The notes: generated by a model from the sequence alone, not told the origin. Positions 1-5,966 are shown, counted from the first letter of the stretch. The stretch is DNA of 6,629 nucleotides from Methanomicrobiales archaeon (GCA_028678815.1 JAJRCS010000073.1:1-6629); one strand, 5' to 3'. A program made the numbers and translations.

Positions 1-1
1 G

Positions 2-427
2 AATCCCCGCGGGGTGAACTGCATCCGCGTATTTCCCGGCCGGGGAATCCTTGTCTGGGGAAACCGCACCCTCTCCGACGATGCGTTCTGGAAGTACGTG
101 AATGTCCGCCGGCTCTTCACCTACATCGAGAAATCCATCGAGGAAGGGATACAATGGGTGGTCTTTGAGCCGAACAATGAGAAGCTCTGGGCCCGGGTCC
201 GGGCAACCATTACCCAGTTCCTCACCCGCGTCTGGAAGGACGGGGCCCTGGTGGGGGCCAGGCCCGAAGAGGCGTTTTTTGTGAAATGCGACCGCACGAC
301 CATGACGCAGGACGATATCGACCTTGGACGCCTGGTCTGCGTAATCGGAATCGCCCCGGTGAAGCCCGCGGAGTTTGTCATCTTCCGCGTTGCCCAGAGC
401 CCAGGCGGGTCCATCGTAACAGAGTGA
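2..427 (+). CDS. Contractile tail sheath protein, C-terminal part (5'-truncated by window edge)
   Basis: This is the C-terminal end of a tail sheath protein of the contractile phage tail / extracellular contractile injection system (eCIS) type. The frame is open from base 2 to the TGA at 425-427. A GTG at 14 could be called as a start, but residues before it (NPRG) continue the family pattern (NPxGVNCIRxFPGRGIxVWG), so the gene very probably begins upstream of the window. Diagnostic stretches are FPGRGILVWGNRTLS near the start, WKYVNVRRLFTYIEKSIEEG, WVVFEPNNEKLWARVR, GALVGARPEEAFFVKCDRTTMT and PAEFVIFRVAQ near the end. These belong to the sheath C-terminal domain that packs around the tail tube. 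The sheath contracts to drive the inner tube through a target envelope. Codon use is visibly less GC-biased than in the rest of the window (AAA, GAA, ATA and CAA occur), consistent with a mobile or accessory origin. Whether it is a prophage or an eCIS cannot be decided from this fragment. Confidence 0.88.
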   Translation, partial: NPRGVNCIRVFPGRGILVWGNRTLSDDAFWKYVNVRRLFTYIEKSIEEGIQWVVFEPNNEKLWARVRATITQFLTRVWKDGALVGARPEEAFFVKCDRTTMTQDDIDLGRLVCVIGIAPVKPAEFVIFRVAQSPGGSIVTE

Positions 428-428
428 A

Positions 429-440
429 GGGGATATCCCC
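429..440. repeat. Short perfect palindrome after sheath stop codon
   Basis: GGGGATATCCCC, a perfect 12-bp palindrome, begins two bases after the sheath stop codon. It could form a small 4-bp stem in RNA. No U-rich tract follows, so a terminator role is not supported. Confidence 0.3.
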
Positions 441-455
441 GGCTTCTCATCTGGC

Positions 456-489
456 GGGAGGAAATTCGTGTATGCCGAATCCCTACCGC
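456..489 (+). pseudogene. Ribosome binding site and first codons of a possible truncated tail-tube gene
   Basis: GGGAGGA at 456-462 is a strong Shine-Dalgarno sequence 9 nt before an ATG at 472. The first codons read Met-Pro-Asn-Pro-Tyr-Arg. In contractile tail clusters the gene after the sheath usually encodes a tail tube protein, and several of those start in a similar way (Met-x-Asn-Pro-Tyr or close variants). Here the frame runs at once into the 3' end of the convergent pelota gene, whose stop codon complement lies at 483-485. From there on the frame, which stays open to 702, is only the antisense shadow of pelota. I infer that the start of a tube gene was cut off at about 475-490 by rearrangement, or by a mis-join in the assembly. 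The match rests on five or six residues, so it may be chance. Confidence 0.35.
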
Positions 490-1511
490 ATCCGGTACCT
501 GAGCACCGCCGCGATCCCCCCGAGGGCGGCAAGCTGCTGCCCGGGGTCAAAGAGGGAAGAGAAGACCGTCACCTTCGCCCGGACATGCTCGGCCCGGTCG
601 AGGAGGTCGGCGACGTTCCGGTTCCGGACCATCTCGTCGATGACGAGGACCTGCTCCGCGGCCCCGTTCATCACCGCCTCCTCCACCTCCGCCCTCCCGT
701 AGGCGACCGGTTCGCCCTTCCCCATCCGTTCGAGGAAGGCCTCGAGGAGCACCGCCTCCCGCTTCAGCTGGAGGTCGCCGGTGATCCGCTCGAGCACCCC
801 CTTTCCCAGGGCCTCGGTGACCGCCCCCCGGCCGCTCCGCCGGGTCTCCACCGTGATGCACCGGTCCCTGAGGTCCGGTATCTTCTCCTTCAGGTACTTC
901 ACCGCCTCGTCCTTCACGAACCCCGGGCCGGCGATGACGATGGTGCCCGTGACTTCGGCGAGGAGCTGGGCCACCCGCTCGAAGAGGAGACCTCTCGCGC
1001 TGCCGGTATCCGCCCCCTTGCTGCTCCCCTGGGTGAGGGTCGAGACAAGCTCGGGGCCGTACTGCCGGATCCGGTAGAGCTCCGCCTCGCCCTCCTCCAC
1101 GGCGAGGATGTGGACCGCTCCCGAGGTCATGGCCTTCACGGCCCGGTCGATCCGGTCCGTGTCCACCTGCCGCCAGGTCTTGATCACCGAGAGCTCGGTC
1201 CCAGAATCCAGGTTGATGGTATGGTGGGAGCCCTGGTCCACGCCGTGCTCGATGACCCCGCTGATCCGGAGCCGGTTCGCGTACGGGTGGAAGGCCACCC
1301 CCTCGACCCGTATCCCCAGCCGGACGGGCTTCTTCTCCGGCTTCTCGGGCCGGATCTTGTCCTGGACCGCCTCCACCGACCGGAAGGTCGTGGCAAAGAC
1401 GAGGTCGCCGGGCCGGACGAGGTGGGAGAGGTGCCAGAGGTCATCGACGCTCTCGGCAAAGAGCCGCACCTCGCCATGGGACCCCCGGAACTCCAGGAAC
1501 TCGGCCTTCAC
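483..1511 (-). CDS. pelA: aPelota, archaeal ribosome rescue factor (mRNA surveillance protein)
   Basis: A 342-residue protein of normal length for archaeal Pelota/Dom34. It enters the A site of ribosomes stalled on truncated or blocked mRNA, delivered by aEF1-alpha, and cooperates with ABCE1 to split the subunits. The start is taken as GTG at 1511 because the protein then opens with the family pattern VKAEFLEFRGSHGEVRLFAE; the frame is open further upstream to a GTG at 1643, but those 44 residues have no family character. A G-rich stretch (GGGGGTG) lies just upstream of the start. Residues 1-125 form the Sm-like N-terminal domain, about 128-235 the central eRF1-like domain, and about 240-342 the C-terminal domain ending GGIAAVLRYRMR. 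The GGQ peptide-release motif of eRF1 is absent, as expected for Pelota, so it does not hydrolyse peptidyl-tRNA. It lies 150 bp downstream of rqcH on the same strand and converges on the sheath gene, with 55 bp between the two stop codons. Confidence 0.95.
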   Translation of the reverse strand: MKAEFLEFRGSHGEVRLFAESVDDLWHLSHLVRPGDLVFATTFRSVEAVQDKIRPEKPEKKPVRLGIRVEGVAFHPYANRLRISGVIEHGVDQGSHHTINLDSGTELSVIKTWRQVDTDRIDRAVKAMTSGAVHILAVEEGEAELYRIRQYGPELVSTLTQGSSKGADTGSARGLLFERVAQLLAEVTGTIVIAGPGFVKDEAVKYLKEKIPDLRDRCITVETRRSGRGAVTEALGKGVLERITGDLQLKREAVLLEAFLERMGKGEPVAYGRAEVEEAVMNGAAEQVLVIDEMVRNRNVADLLDRAEHVRAKVTVFSSLFDPGQQLAALGGIAAVLRYRMR

Positions 1512-1587
1512 CCGGCACACCCCCGGATAAGGATCTGCCGTCCCGGCAATTGAACCTTCACAGGGAGCCCCCATGGATTCCGCGGGA

Positions 1588-1606
1588 GGGGAGCCATGAT
1601 CTCCCC
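1588..1606. repeat. Hairpin in rqcH-pelota gap
   Basis: GGGGAG (1588-1593) pairs perfectly with CTCCCC (1601-1606) across a 7-nt loop. It lies in the 150-bp gap after rqcH and before pelota. GC-rich DNA yields such stems by chance fairly often, and no U-rich tract follows on the minus strand, so a terminator or attenuator role is only a possibility. Confidence 0.3.
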
Positions 1607-1615
1607 ACGGGGTCC

Positions 1616-1630
1616 CCGGGAGGTTCCCGG
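1616..1630. repeat. Short hairpin just after rqcH stop
   Basis: CCGGGA (1616-1621) and TCCCGG (1625-1630) form a perfect 6-bp stem with a 3-nt loop, about 30 bp downstream of the rqcH stop on the minus strand. The short stem and 3-nt loop resemble the secondary hairpins of the array after ABCE1, but the sequence is not the same. Function unknown. Apart from this and the hairpin at 1588-1606, I see nothing clear in the gap; a weak AT-rich spot around 1545-1552 might serve a pelota promoter. Confidence 0.3.
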
Positions 1631-1661
1631 CGAGGAGGATCACCCTCCCGGTTTCCGGCCT

Positions 1662-3554
1662 TCATCCCGGTACCTCCTCCGATCCCCCGGCCGGGACGAA
1701 GGCCGCGACCGCCTCGGTGGAGAGGACCCTCCGGAGGCCGCCCTGTTCCTTCCCGGGGAGCATCTCCCGGAGGGCCCGGACCACCTTTCTTGCGATGTCG
1801 TTCGGCTCGAAGATCCCCGGCCGGAGGGTGACCAGGTAAGCGGCCTTCTTCGCGACGGCCGCGGGCGGCCCGCCGATGACCCGGGGGGCTTCACCGCCCG
1901 TGAGCCCGATGGAGACGGCGAGGGGCACGTCCCGGAACCAGGTCCGCTCGCCTCTCACGGTGAACCCGCCCGTGGAGAGGTACTCCCCCGAGGGGGGCGT
2001 CTTCGAGACCTGGTCGGGGCGGACGGCGTAGACATCCGCCGTCGCATGCCCGCTCTTCCAGGCGCCCGAGTACGAGGCGGCGAACTGCGCCACCTCGTCC
2101 ATCCGTTCCGTGGCCCCCTTCACCACCACCACCGCCGCCCCGTGGACGTCGGCATGGACGAAGGTATCGCCCCCGCCCAGGTACTTCCGGACGAGCTCCT
2201 CGTTCTGGCCCGCGTCCCTGCCCCCGACCACGAGGACCCCGTCGGAGGTCTCGAACCACCGGAACCGGTGGTACCACCGCCTCTTCCCCCCGGCGACCTT
2301 CTCCCGTTTCTCCGCAGGGGCGGGGAGCGGCCGGGCCATGGCGGCGAGAGCCCCCTCCCGTTTCTTCCTGTACTTCTTGATCTCCTCGTGGATCCGGCCG
2401 ATGTTCTCCCGGACCGATTCCCGGACGGAGATCTTCACCGTCTCACCCTCCAGGTCGAGGGTCACCGAGGCGATCTCGGGGTGGACCCTCACCACGGCCT
2501 TCGCCGCCGGGAGATCGCTCCCCTCCAGGGCCTTCCCGATCTCCTTCCAGGACCTCGTCTCCTCGGCCCGGGAGAGGGTCCGGATGACATCCTCCACGAG
2601 GGCGTAGTTCGCATAGATGGCCTCCACCGACCGCTCGAGCCGCTCCTTTTCCCGCTCGAACTTCTTCAGGCTCTCCTCCTGCCGCTTCCGGATGGTTTCG
2701 CCCCGTTTCGCCGGGGCAGATCGGGCCTCCAGGGCCGGGACAGGACCCGGTCCGCCGTAGAAGGCCTCCAGGGCCTCCTGGTACAGGGGGTACCGGGCGG
2801 TGACGCCCTCGCCCGCGAGGGGGAAGGGCCAGCAGCCCGAGGGGGTGATGACCGGTTCCCGGTCGTTCTTCACCCGGTCGATGAGCCTTGTGAGGGCTCC
2901 CCGGACCATCTCCGGATCCACAGATGCGGCAGGGGTGTCCTTCGGGATCCCCGCCATGCCGCAGACCTCCTCGGCGTACCGGCCCCCGAGCATGCAGCCG
3001 ACGGCGAGGGCCTTCACGATCTCCCGGTCCGACTCCCGGAGGAGACCGGCGAAGTCATCCGGGGAGAGGTCCGAGCAGTCCCTGCCGGGGAAGACGTAGG
3101 CTGCTCCCGGGACCACCTCCCGGTCCCTGAACCGGTGGTGCCAGAGGGGTTTCACGATCCGCCCCTCCCCGTCGCAGAGGATGATGTTCCCCTCGTCGAA
3201 GAGCTCGGCAACGAGCCGGTAGGTTCCCATCTTCTTCCCGACGGTGATGGTGAAGATCCGCTGGAGGCCGTGCTGGGCGATGTCGAGGACCCTCCCGCCC
3301 TCGAGGTGCTTCCGGAGGAGCATCGGGAATCCCCCCGGCCTCTCCGGGGCCTCCGGGAGGGCCTTCACCAGGTGGGCCCTCCGGCCGGACTCGATGACGA
3401 GGGCGTACCGGGCATGCTCCTCCCCCTGGAGCCTGAGGGCGAGGGTCTTCGGGCCGTACTGGTAGATCTTGCCGATCCAGAGGGGGAGGAGGGGGGCGAG
3501 CTCGGCCACCATGGCCGTCAGGTCCACGCCGCTCATCCCCTGCACCGTCGCCAT
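1662..3554 (-). CDS. rqcH: RqcH / NEMF (Rqc2) family ribosome-associated quality-control protein
   Basis: A 630-residue archaeal member of the NFACT family (Rqc2/NEMF/RqcH). It binds large subunits blocked by peptidyl-tRNA after ribosome splitting; characterised relatives recruit tRNA to add C-terminal tails (Ala in bacteria, Ala/Thr in yeast). The NFACT-N part spans about 1-275 (WIGKIYQYGPKTLALRL; ELFDEGNIILCD; KPLWHHRFRDREVVPG). Charged coiled-coil helices follow at about 284-330 and 376-405 around a helical segment. The NFACT-R domain lies at about 425-550 (RWYHRFRWFETSDGVLVVGGRDAGQNEELV split over 427-455; THVHAD-like FVHADVHGA; SGEYLSTGGFTVRGER). The Asp-Arg pair needed for tRNA recruitment in studied homologues appears here as Gln98-Arg99. 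The start at 3554 lies 58 bp from the divergent gene and has no Shine-Dalgarno sequence. A second ATG at 3536 (MSGVDLTAMV), preceded by GGTG, fits homologue starts about equally well and would remove six residues. Pelota follows on the same strand. Confidence 0.93.
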   Translation of the reverse strand: MATVQGMSGVDLTAMVAELAPLLPLWIGKIYQYGPKTLALRLQGEEHARYALVIESGRRAHLVKALPEAPERPGGFPMLLRKHLEGGRVLDIAQHGLQRIFTITVGKKMGTYRLVAELFDEGNIILCDGEGRIVKPLWHHRFRDREVVPGAAYVFPGRDCSDLSPDDFAGLLRESDREIVKALAVGCMLGGRYAEEVCGMAGIPKDTPAASVDPEMVRGALTRLIDRVKNDREPVITPSGCWPFPLAGEGVTARYPLYQEALEAFYGGPGPVPALEARSAPAKRGETIRKRQEESLKKFEREKERLERSVEAIYANYALVEDVIRTLSRAEETRSWKEIGKALEGSDLPAAKAVVRVHPEIASVTLDLEGETVKISVRESVRENIGRIHEEIKKYRKKREGALAAMARPLPAPAEKREKVAGGKRRWYHRFRWFETSDGVLVVGGRDAGQNEELVRKYLGGGDTFVHADVHGAAVVVVKGATERMDEVAQFAASYSGAWKSGHATADVYAVRPDQVSKTPPSGEYLSTGGFTVRGERTWFRDVPLAVSIGLTGGEAPRVIGGPPAAVAKKAAYLVTLRPGIFEPNDIARKVVRALREMLPGKEQGGLRRVLSTEAVAAFVPAGGSEEVPG

Positions 3555-3612
3555 GGTATACCAAGCTACATATGGCTTCAGCGCTAAAAAAATAGTCTAT
3601 CAGGGTGACCGG
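3555..3612. promoter_or_regulatory. Divergent promoter region between rqcH and the EMC6-like/ABCE1 pair
   Basis: These 58 bp are far more AT-rich than their surroundings. For the plus strand, the ACATATGG-like element near 3568-3575 is placed to start transcription near 3598, leaving a short leader that contains the GGTGA site. For the minus strand, CTATTTTTTTAG (complement of 3584-3595) could be a TATA box giving a leader of about 10 nt for rqcH. The palindrome TGGTATACCA (3554-3563) overlaps the rqcH start codon and could be an operator or chance. Exact start sites are inferred. Confidence 0.6.
3604..3608 (+). promoter_or_regulatory. Ribosome binding site of the EMC6-like gene
   Basis: GGTGA lies 4 nt before the ATG at 3613 and matches the archaeal anti-Shine-Dalgarno sequence. 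It decides the start: the frame is open upstream to 3469, but that part is antisense to rqcH. Confidence 0.75.
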
Positions 3613-4026
3613 ATGGCAGGCGAGGCGAAACCCGAGAAGGAGAAGGTGGCCAGGGCGGAGGGGGAGAAGGGGCCTGAGAAGGCCCCCGAGAAGCTCCCCG
3701 AGAAGGCCCCGAAGAAGAAGCTCACGAAGGCCGAGAAGCAGGCCCAGCACATGGACCGGCTCAAGAAGACGGCCGTCGCCTGCCTCGCGGGGGTCATCGC
3801 GGGGGTGCTCGCCTTCTACGTCGACTCCGCACCCACGGGCACCACCGTTGCCGGGACCGCCCTCGGCATCCTCTTCGTCCTCGCGGCCATCGTCTTCCAG
3901 AAGTACGTCTTCTTCGCCCTGAAGATGGACTACCTGAGCCTCACGGCGAAGGACTGGGTCTTCCAGGGGTTCATGACCGCAGCCCTCTGGTTCATCACCT
4001 GGACCCTGCTCCTCTCCACCAGCTGA
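3613..4026 (+). CDS. EMC6-like small integral membrane protein
   Basis: A 137-residue protein with a hydrophilic, basic N-terminal tail and three predicted membrane helices. The tail (1-50) is rich in Lys, Glu, Pro and Ala, with a Pro-Glu-Lys repeat at about 21-33 followed by KKK. Helices lie at about 53-70 (AVACLAGVIAGVLAFYV), 79-98 (VAGTALGILFVLAAIVF) and 115-134 (WVFQGFMTAALWFITWTLLL). The pattern, including YVFFALKMDYLSLTAKDW between helices 2 and 3, recalls the archaeal proteins annotated as EMC6-like. Eukaryotic EMC6 is a small three-helix core subunit of the ER membrane protein complex, a membrane-protein insertase. No signal peptide is seen; the charged N-terminus is probably cytoplasmic. 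The stop lies 7 bp before the ABCE1 start, so the two are almost certainly one transcript. The family assignment is from memory of the pattern; the membrane topology is secure. A role in membrane insertion is inference. Confidence 0.7.
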   Translation: MAGEAKPEKEKVARAEGEKGPEKAPEKLPEKAPKKKLTKAEKQAQHMDRLKKTAVACLAGVIAGVLAFYVDSAPTGTTVAGTALGILFVLAAIVFQKYVFFALKMDYLSLTAKDWVFQGFMTAALWFITWTLLLSTS

Positions 4027-4033
4027 AAGGGCC

Positions 4034-5806
4034 ATGAGGATCGCCGTCGTCCACCGGGACCGCTGCCATCCGAAGAAGTGCGGCACCGAGTGCATCCTCT
4101 ACTGCCCCCGGGTGAGGACCGGCGACGAGACCGTCATCATCGGGGAGGCGGGCACCGCCGTGGTCTCCGAGGAGCTCTGCGTCGGCTGCGGCATCTGCAT
4201 CAAGAAGTGCCCCTTTTCTGCCATCGACATCGTGAGCCTCCCCGAGGAGCTCCCCCACCCCACCCACCGGTACGGGAGGAACGCCTTCGCCCTCTACGGG
4301 CTCCCCATCCCGGTGAAGGGGAAGGTGACCGGCCTCCTCGGCCCGAACGGCATCGGGAAGTCCACCTCCATCCAGATCCTCTCCGGGGCCCTCCGGCCGA
4401 ACATGGGGGAGCTCGATCGCGAGGTCCCCTGGAAGGAGATCCTCTCCCACTACGCCGGGACCGAGCTCTTCGAGTACCTCCGCATGGTCTCCGATGGTAG
4501 GGTGAAGACAGCGACAAAACCCCAGTATATCGACTACATCCCGAAGGTCTTCCTGGGGACCGTGGGGGATCTCCTGAAGACCACCGACGAGCGGGGGCAG
4601 CTCGCCCGGTACGTGGAGGCCTTCTCCCTCTCCCCTCTCCTGGACCGGGCCATCGACTCCCTCTCGGGCGGGGAGCTGCAGAGGGTGGCCATCTGCGCCT
4701 GCCTCTCCCGGCAGGCTGACTTCTACTTCCTGGACGAGATCACCCCCTTCCTCGACATCTACCAGCGGATGGCGGCGGCGGCCCTCATCCGGGAGCTCGC
4801 CGCCGAGCGGCCCCTCATGATCGTGGAGCATGACCTCGCCATCCTGGACCTCCTCGCCGATGCCGTCCACATCGCCTACGGGAAGCCGGCGGTCTTCGGG
4901 ATCATCACCCAGCCGAAGGGGGTGCGGGTGGGGATCAACCAGTACCTCGAGGGGTACCTCGCCGAGGAGAACATGCGCTTCCGGGACTACGAGGTGGTCT
5001 TCGAGAGCCGGCTCCACGGCGAGCGGCCGGAGCTCGAGCCCCTCGTGGAGATCCCCGCCCTGGAAAAGGCATACGACGGCTTCCGGCTCGAGGTCCGGGG
5101 CGGGGCCATCCGGAAAGGGGAGATCCTCGGGGTGGTGGGCCCGAACGGCATCGGGAAGACCACCCTCGCCCGGCTCCTCGCCGGGGAGGAGAAGCCGGAC
5201 CGGGGATCGATGCCCCCGGCCCTCACCATCTCGTACAAGCCCCAGTACCTGAAGGCCGACTCCGAGGAGACCGTGGAGGAGGTCCTCCGGGGGGCCACGA
5301 ACCGGTTCGAGACCTCCTTCTACCAGCACGAGGTCCTCGAGCCCCTCGCCCTCGCCCCCATCCTCGCCTCGCCGGTGAAGACCCTCTCCGGCGGGGAGCT
5401 CCAGCGCCTCGCCATCGCCCGGTGCCTCTCCCGGGAGGCCGACCTCTACATCCTCGACGAGCCGAGCGCCCACCTGGACGTGGAGCAGCGGGTGAAGCTC
5501 CCGAGGGTGGTCCGGAGCCTCGCCCAGGAGCGGGAGGCGGGGATCCTCGTCATCGACCATGACATCTACCTGATCGACATCCTCTCCGAGGGGCTCATGG
5601 TCTTCTCCGGGGACCCCGGGAGGCACGGGGTCGCCGAGGGCCCCTTCCCCATGAGGGAGGGGATGAACCGGTTCCTCCAGACCCTCGGGATCACCTTCCG
5701 CCGGGACAAGAGCGGGCGGCCCCGGATCAACAAGCCGGGGTCCTTCCTGGACCGGGAACAGAGGGCATCCGGCACGTACTACTACTCGGAGATATCGAAG
5801 GGTTGA
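4034..5806 (+). CDS. abcE1: ABCE1 / Rli1 ribosome recycling ATPase
   Basis: A 590-residue ABCE1, the iron-sulfur twin-ATPase that splits ribosomes after termination or after Pelota-marked stalling and stays on the 30S subunit. Eight N-terminal cysteines (C11, C16, C20, C24 and C49, C52, C55, C59) would bind two [4Fe-4S] clusters. NBD1 has Walker A GPNGIGKST (103-111), the helix-loop-helix insert (about 130-160), Q-loop KPQY (162-165), signature LSGGELQR (210-217), Walker B ending D234-E235 and H-loop His266. NBD2 has Walker A GPNGIGKTT (369-377), Q-loop KPQY (402-405), signature LSGGELQR (451-458), Walker B with D475-E476 and H-loop His509. Hinge segments lie around 310-325 and at the C-terminus. 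NBD1 reads DEITPFLD after Walker B, where DEPSSYLD is usual; NBD2 has the normal DEPSAHLD. An AAGGG stretch precedes the ATG, within the 7-bp gap after the EMC6-like gene. The final codons and the TGA form the first hairpin of the downstream array. Confidence 0.97.
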   Translation: MRIAVVHRDRCHPKKCGTECILYCPRVRTGDETVIIGEAGTAVVSEELCVGCGICIKKCPFSAIDIVSLPEELPHPTHRYGRNAFALYGLPIPVKGKVTGLLGPNGIGKSTSIQILSGALRPNMGELDREVPWKEILSHYAGTELFEYLRMVSDGRVKTATKPQYIDYIPKVFLGTVGDLLKTTDERGQLARYVEAFSLSPLLDRAIDSLSGGELQRVAICACLSRQADFYFLDEITPFLDIYQRMAAAALIRELAAERPLMIVEHDLAILDLLADAVHIAYGKPAVFGIITQPKGVRVGINQYLEGYLAEENMRFRDYEVVFESRLHGERPELEPLVEIPALEKAYDGFRLEVRGGAIRKGEILGVVGPNGIGKTTLARLLAGEEKPDRGSMPPALTISYKPQYLKADSEETVEEVLRGATNRFETSFYQHEVLEPLALAPILASPVKTLSGGELQRLAIARCLSREADLYILDEPSAHLDVEQRVKLPRVVRSLAQEREAGILVIDHDIYLIDILSEGLMVFSGDPGRHGVAEGPFPMREGMNRFLQTLGITFRRDKSGRPRINKPGSFLDREQRASGTYYYSEISKG

Positions 5807-5814
5807 TACCCTTC
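5797..5814 (+). repeat. Main hairpin, copy 1, enclosing the ABCE1 stop codon
   Basis: GAAGGGT (5797-5803) and ACCCTTC (5808-5814) form a perfect 7-bp stem with loop TGAT. The ABCE1 stop TGA (5804-5806) is the loop. Relative to copies 2 and 4, two stem pairs differ with both partners changed (A-T to G-C, C-G to T-A), which keeps the pairing. Confidence 0.85.
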
Positions 5815-5821
5815 TCAACTC

Positions 5822-5840
5822 CTGTTCCCTCCGGGAACAG
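5822..5840 (+). repeat. Secondary hairpin 1
   Basis: CTGTTCCC (5822-5829) and GGGAACAG (5833-5840) form a perfect 8-bp stem with loop TCC, between main copies 1 and 2. Confidence 0.8.
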
Positions 5841-5847
5841 TCGATTC

Positions 5848-5865
5848 GAAAGGCTAGCGCCTTTC
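5848..5865 (+). repeat. Main hairpin, copy 2
   Basis: GAAAGGC (5848-5854) and GCCTTTC (5859-5865) form a perfect 7-bp stem with loop TAGC. The loop holds TAG, in frame with ABCE1 and preceded by Ser-Lys-Gly codons, as at the real ABCE1 end. Confidence 0.85.
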
Positions 5866-5872
5866 TCGTTCT

Positions 5873-5887
5873 CCCGTCCCTGACGGG
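5873..5887 (+). repeat. Secondary hairpin 2
   Basis: CCCGTC (5873-5878) and GACGGG (5882-5887) form a perfect 6-bp stem with loop CCT, between main copies 2 and 3. The sequence differs from secondary hairpin 1. Confidence 0.75.
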
Positions 5888-5897
5888 CCATGCATTC

Positions 5898-5914
5898 GAA
5901 AGGGTGACGCTTTC
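5898..5914 (+). repeat. Main hairpin, copy 3 (imperfect)
   Basis: GAAAG and CTTTC pair at the base, then a G-G mismatch, one G-C pair and loop TGA (5905-5907). It is one base shorter than the other copies and is the most decayed one. Confidence 0.7.
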
Positions 5915-5946
5915 TCGATAACCACCTCCTCCGTCGGCGGGCACTC

Positions 5947-5964
5947 GAAAGGCTGATGCCTTTC
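5947..5964 (+). repeat. Main hairpin, copy 4
   Basis: GAAAGGC (5947-5953) and GCCTTTC (5958-5964) form a perfect 7-bp stem with loop TGAT. The TGA (5954-5956) is again in frame with ABCE1. The preceding secondary element (about 5927-5941) pairs only weakly. Confidence 0.85.
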
Positions 5965-5966
5965 TC

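Noticed and set aside
468..1553. 361-codon plus-strand open frame over pelota
   Set aside because: It is the antisense shadow of pelota; its start would overlap the possible tube-gene start in another frame, and the product is low-complexity.
1512..1643. 44-residue N-terminal extension of pelota
   Set aside because: The family begins at VKAEF (1511). The extension is Gly/Pro-rich with no conservation pattern, and total length is normal without it.
1596..3587. 663-codon plus-strand open frame over rqcH
   Set aside because: It is the antisense shadow of rqcH, low-complexity and rich in Pro, Gly, Arg and Asp, with no recognisable motif.
3469..3612. 48-residue upstream extension of the EMC6-like protein
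   Set aside because: It overlaps the rqcH start region and its promoter, while GGTGA at 3604-3608 marks the ATG at 3613.
4490..4540. Locally AT-richer patch inside ABCE1
   Set aside because: It encodes the expected Q-loop region in frame with no insertion, so it looks like ordinary codon variation.
5804..5857. TGA or TAG in hairpins as selenocysteine or pyrrolysine codons
   Set aside because: The ABCE1 protein is complete at the first TGA, and the 16-codon extension carries no recognisable protein sequence. The archaeal selenocysteine element lies in untranslated regions and has a different structure.
3995..5944. 649-codon minus-strand open frame over ABCE1
   Set aside because: Its composition is Gly/Glu/Leu/Pro/Asp-biased shadow translation of a gene with very high GC3, with no domain character. 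ABCE1 on the plus strand is unambiguous.
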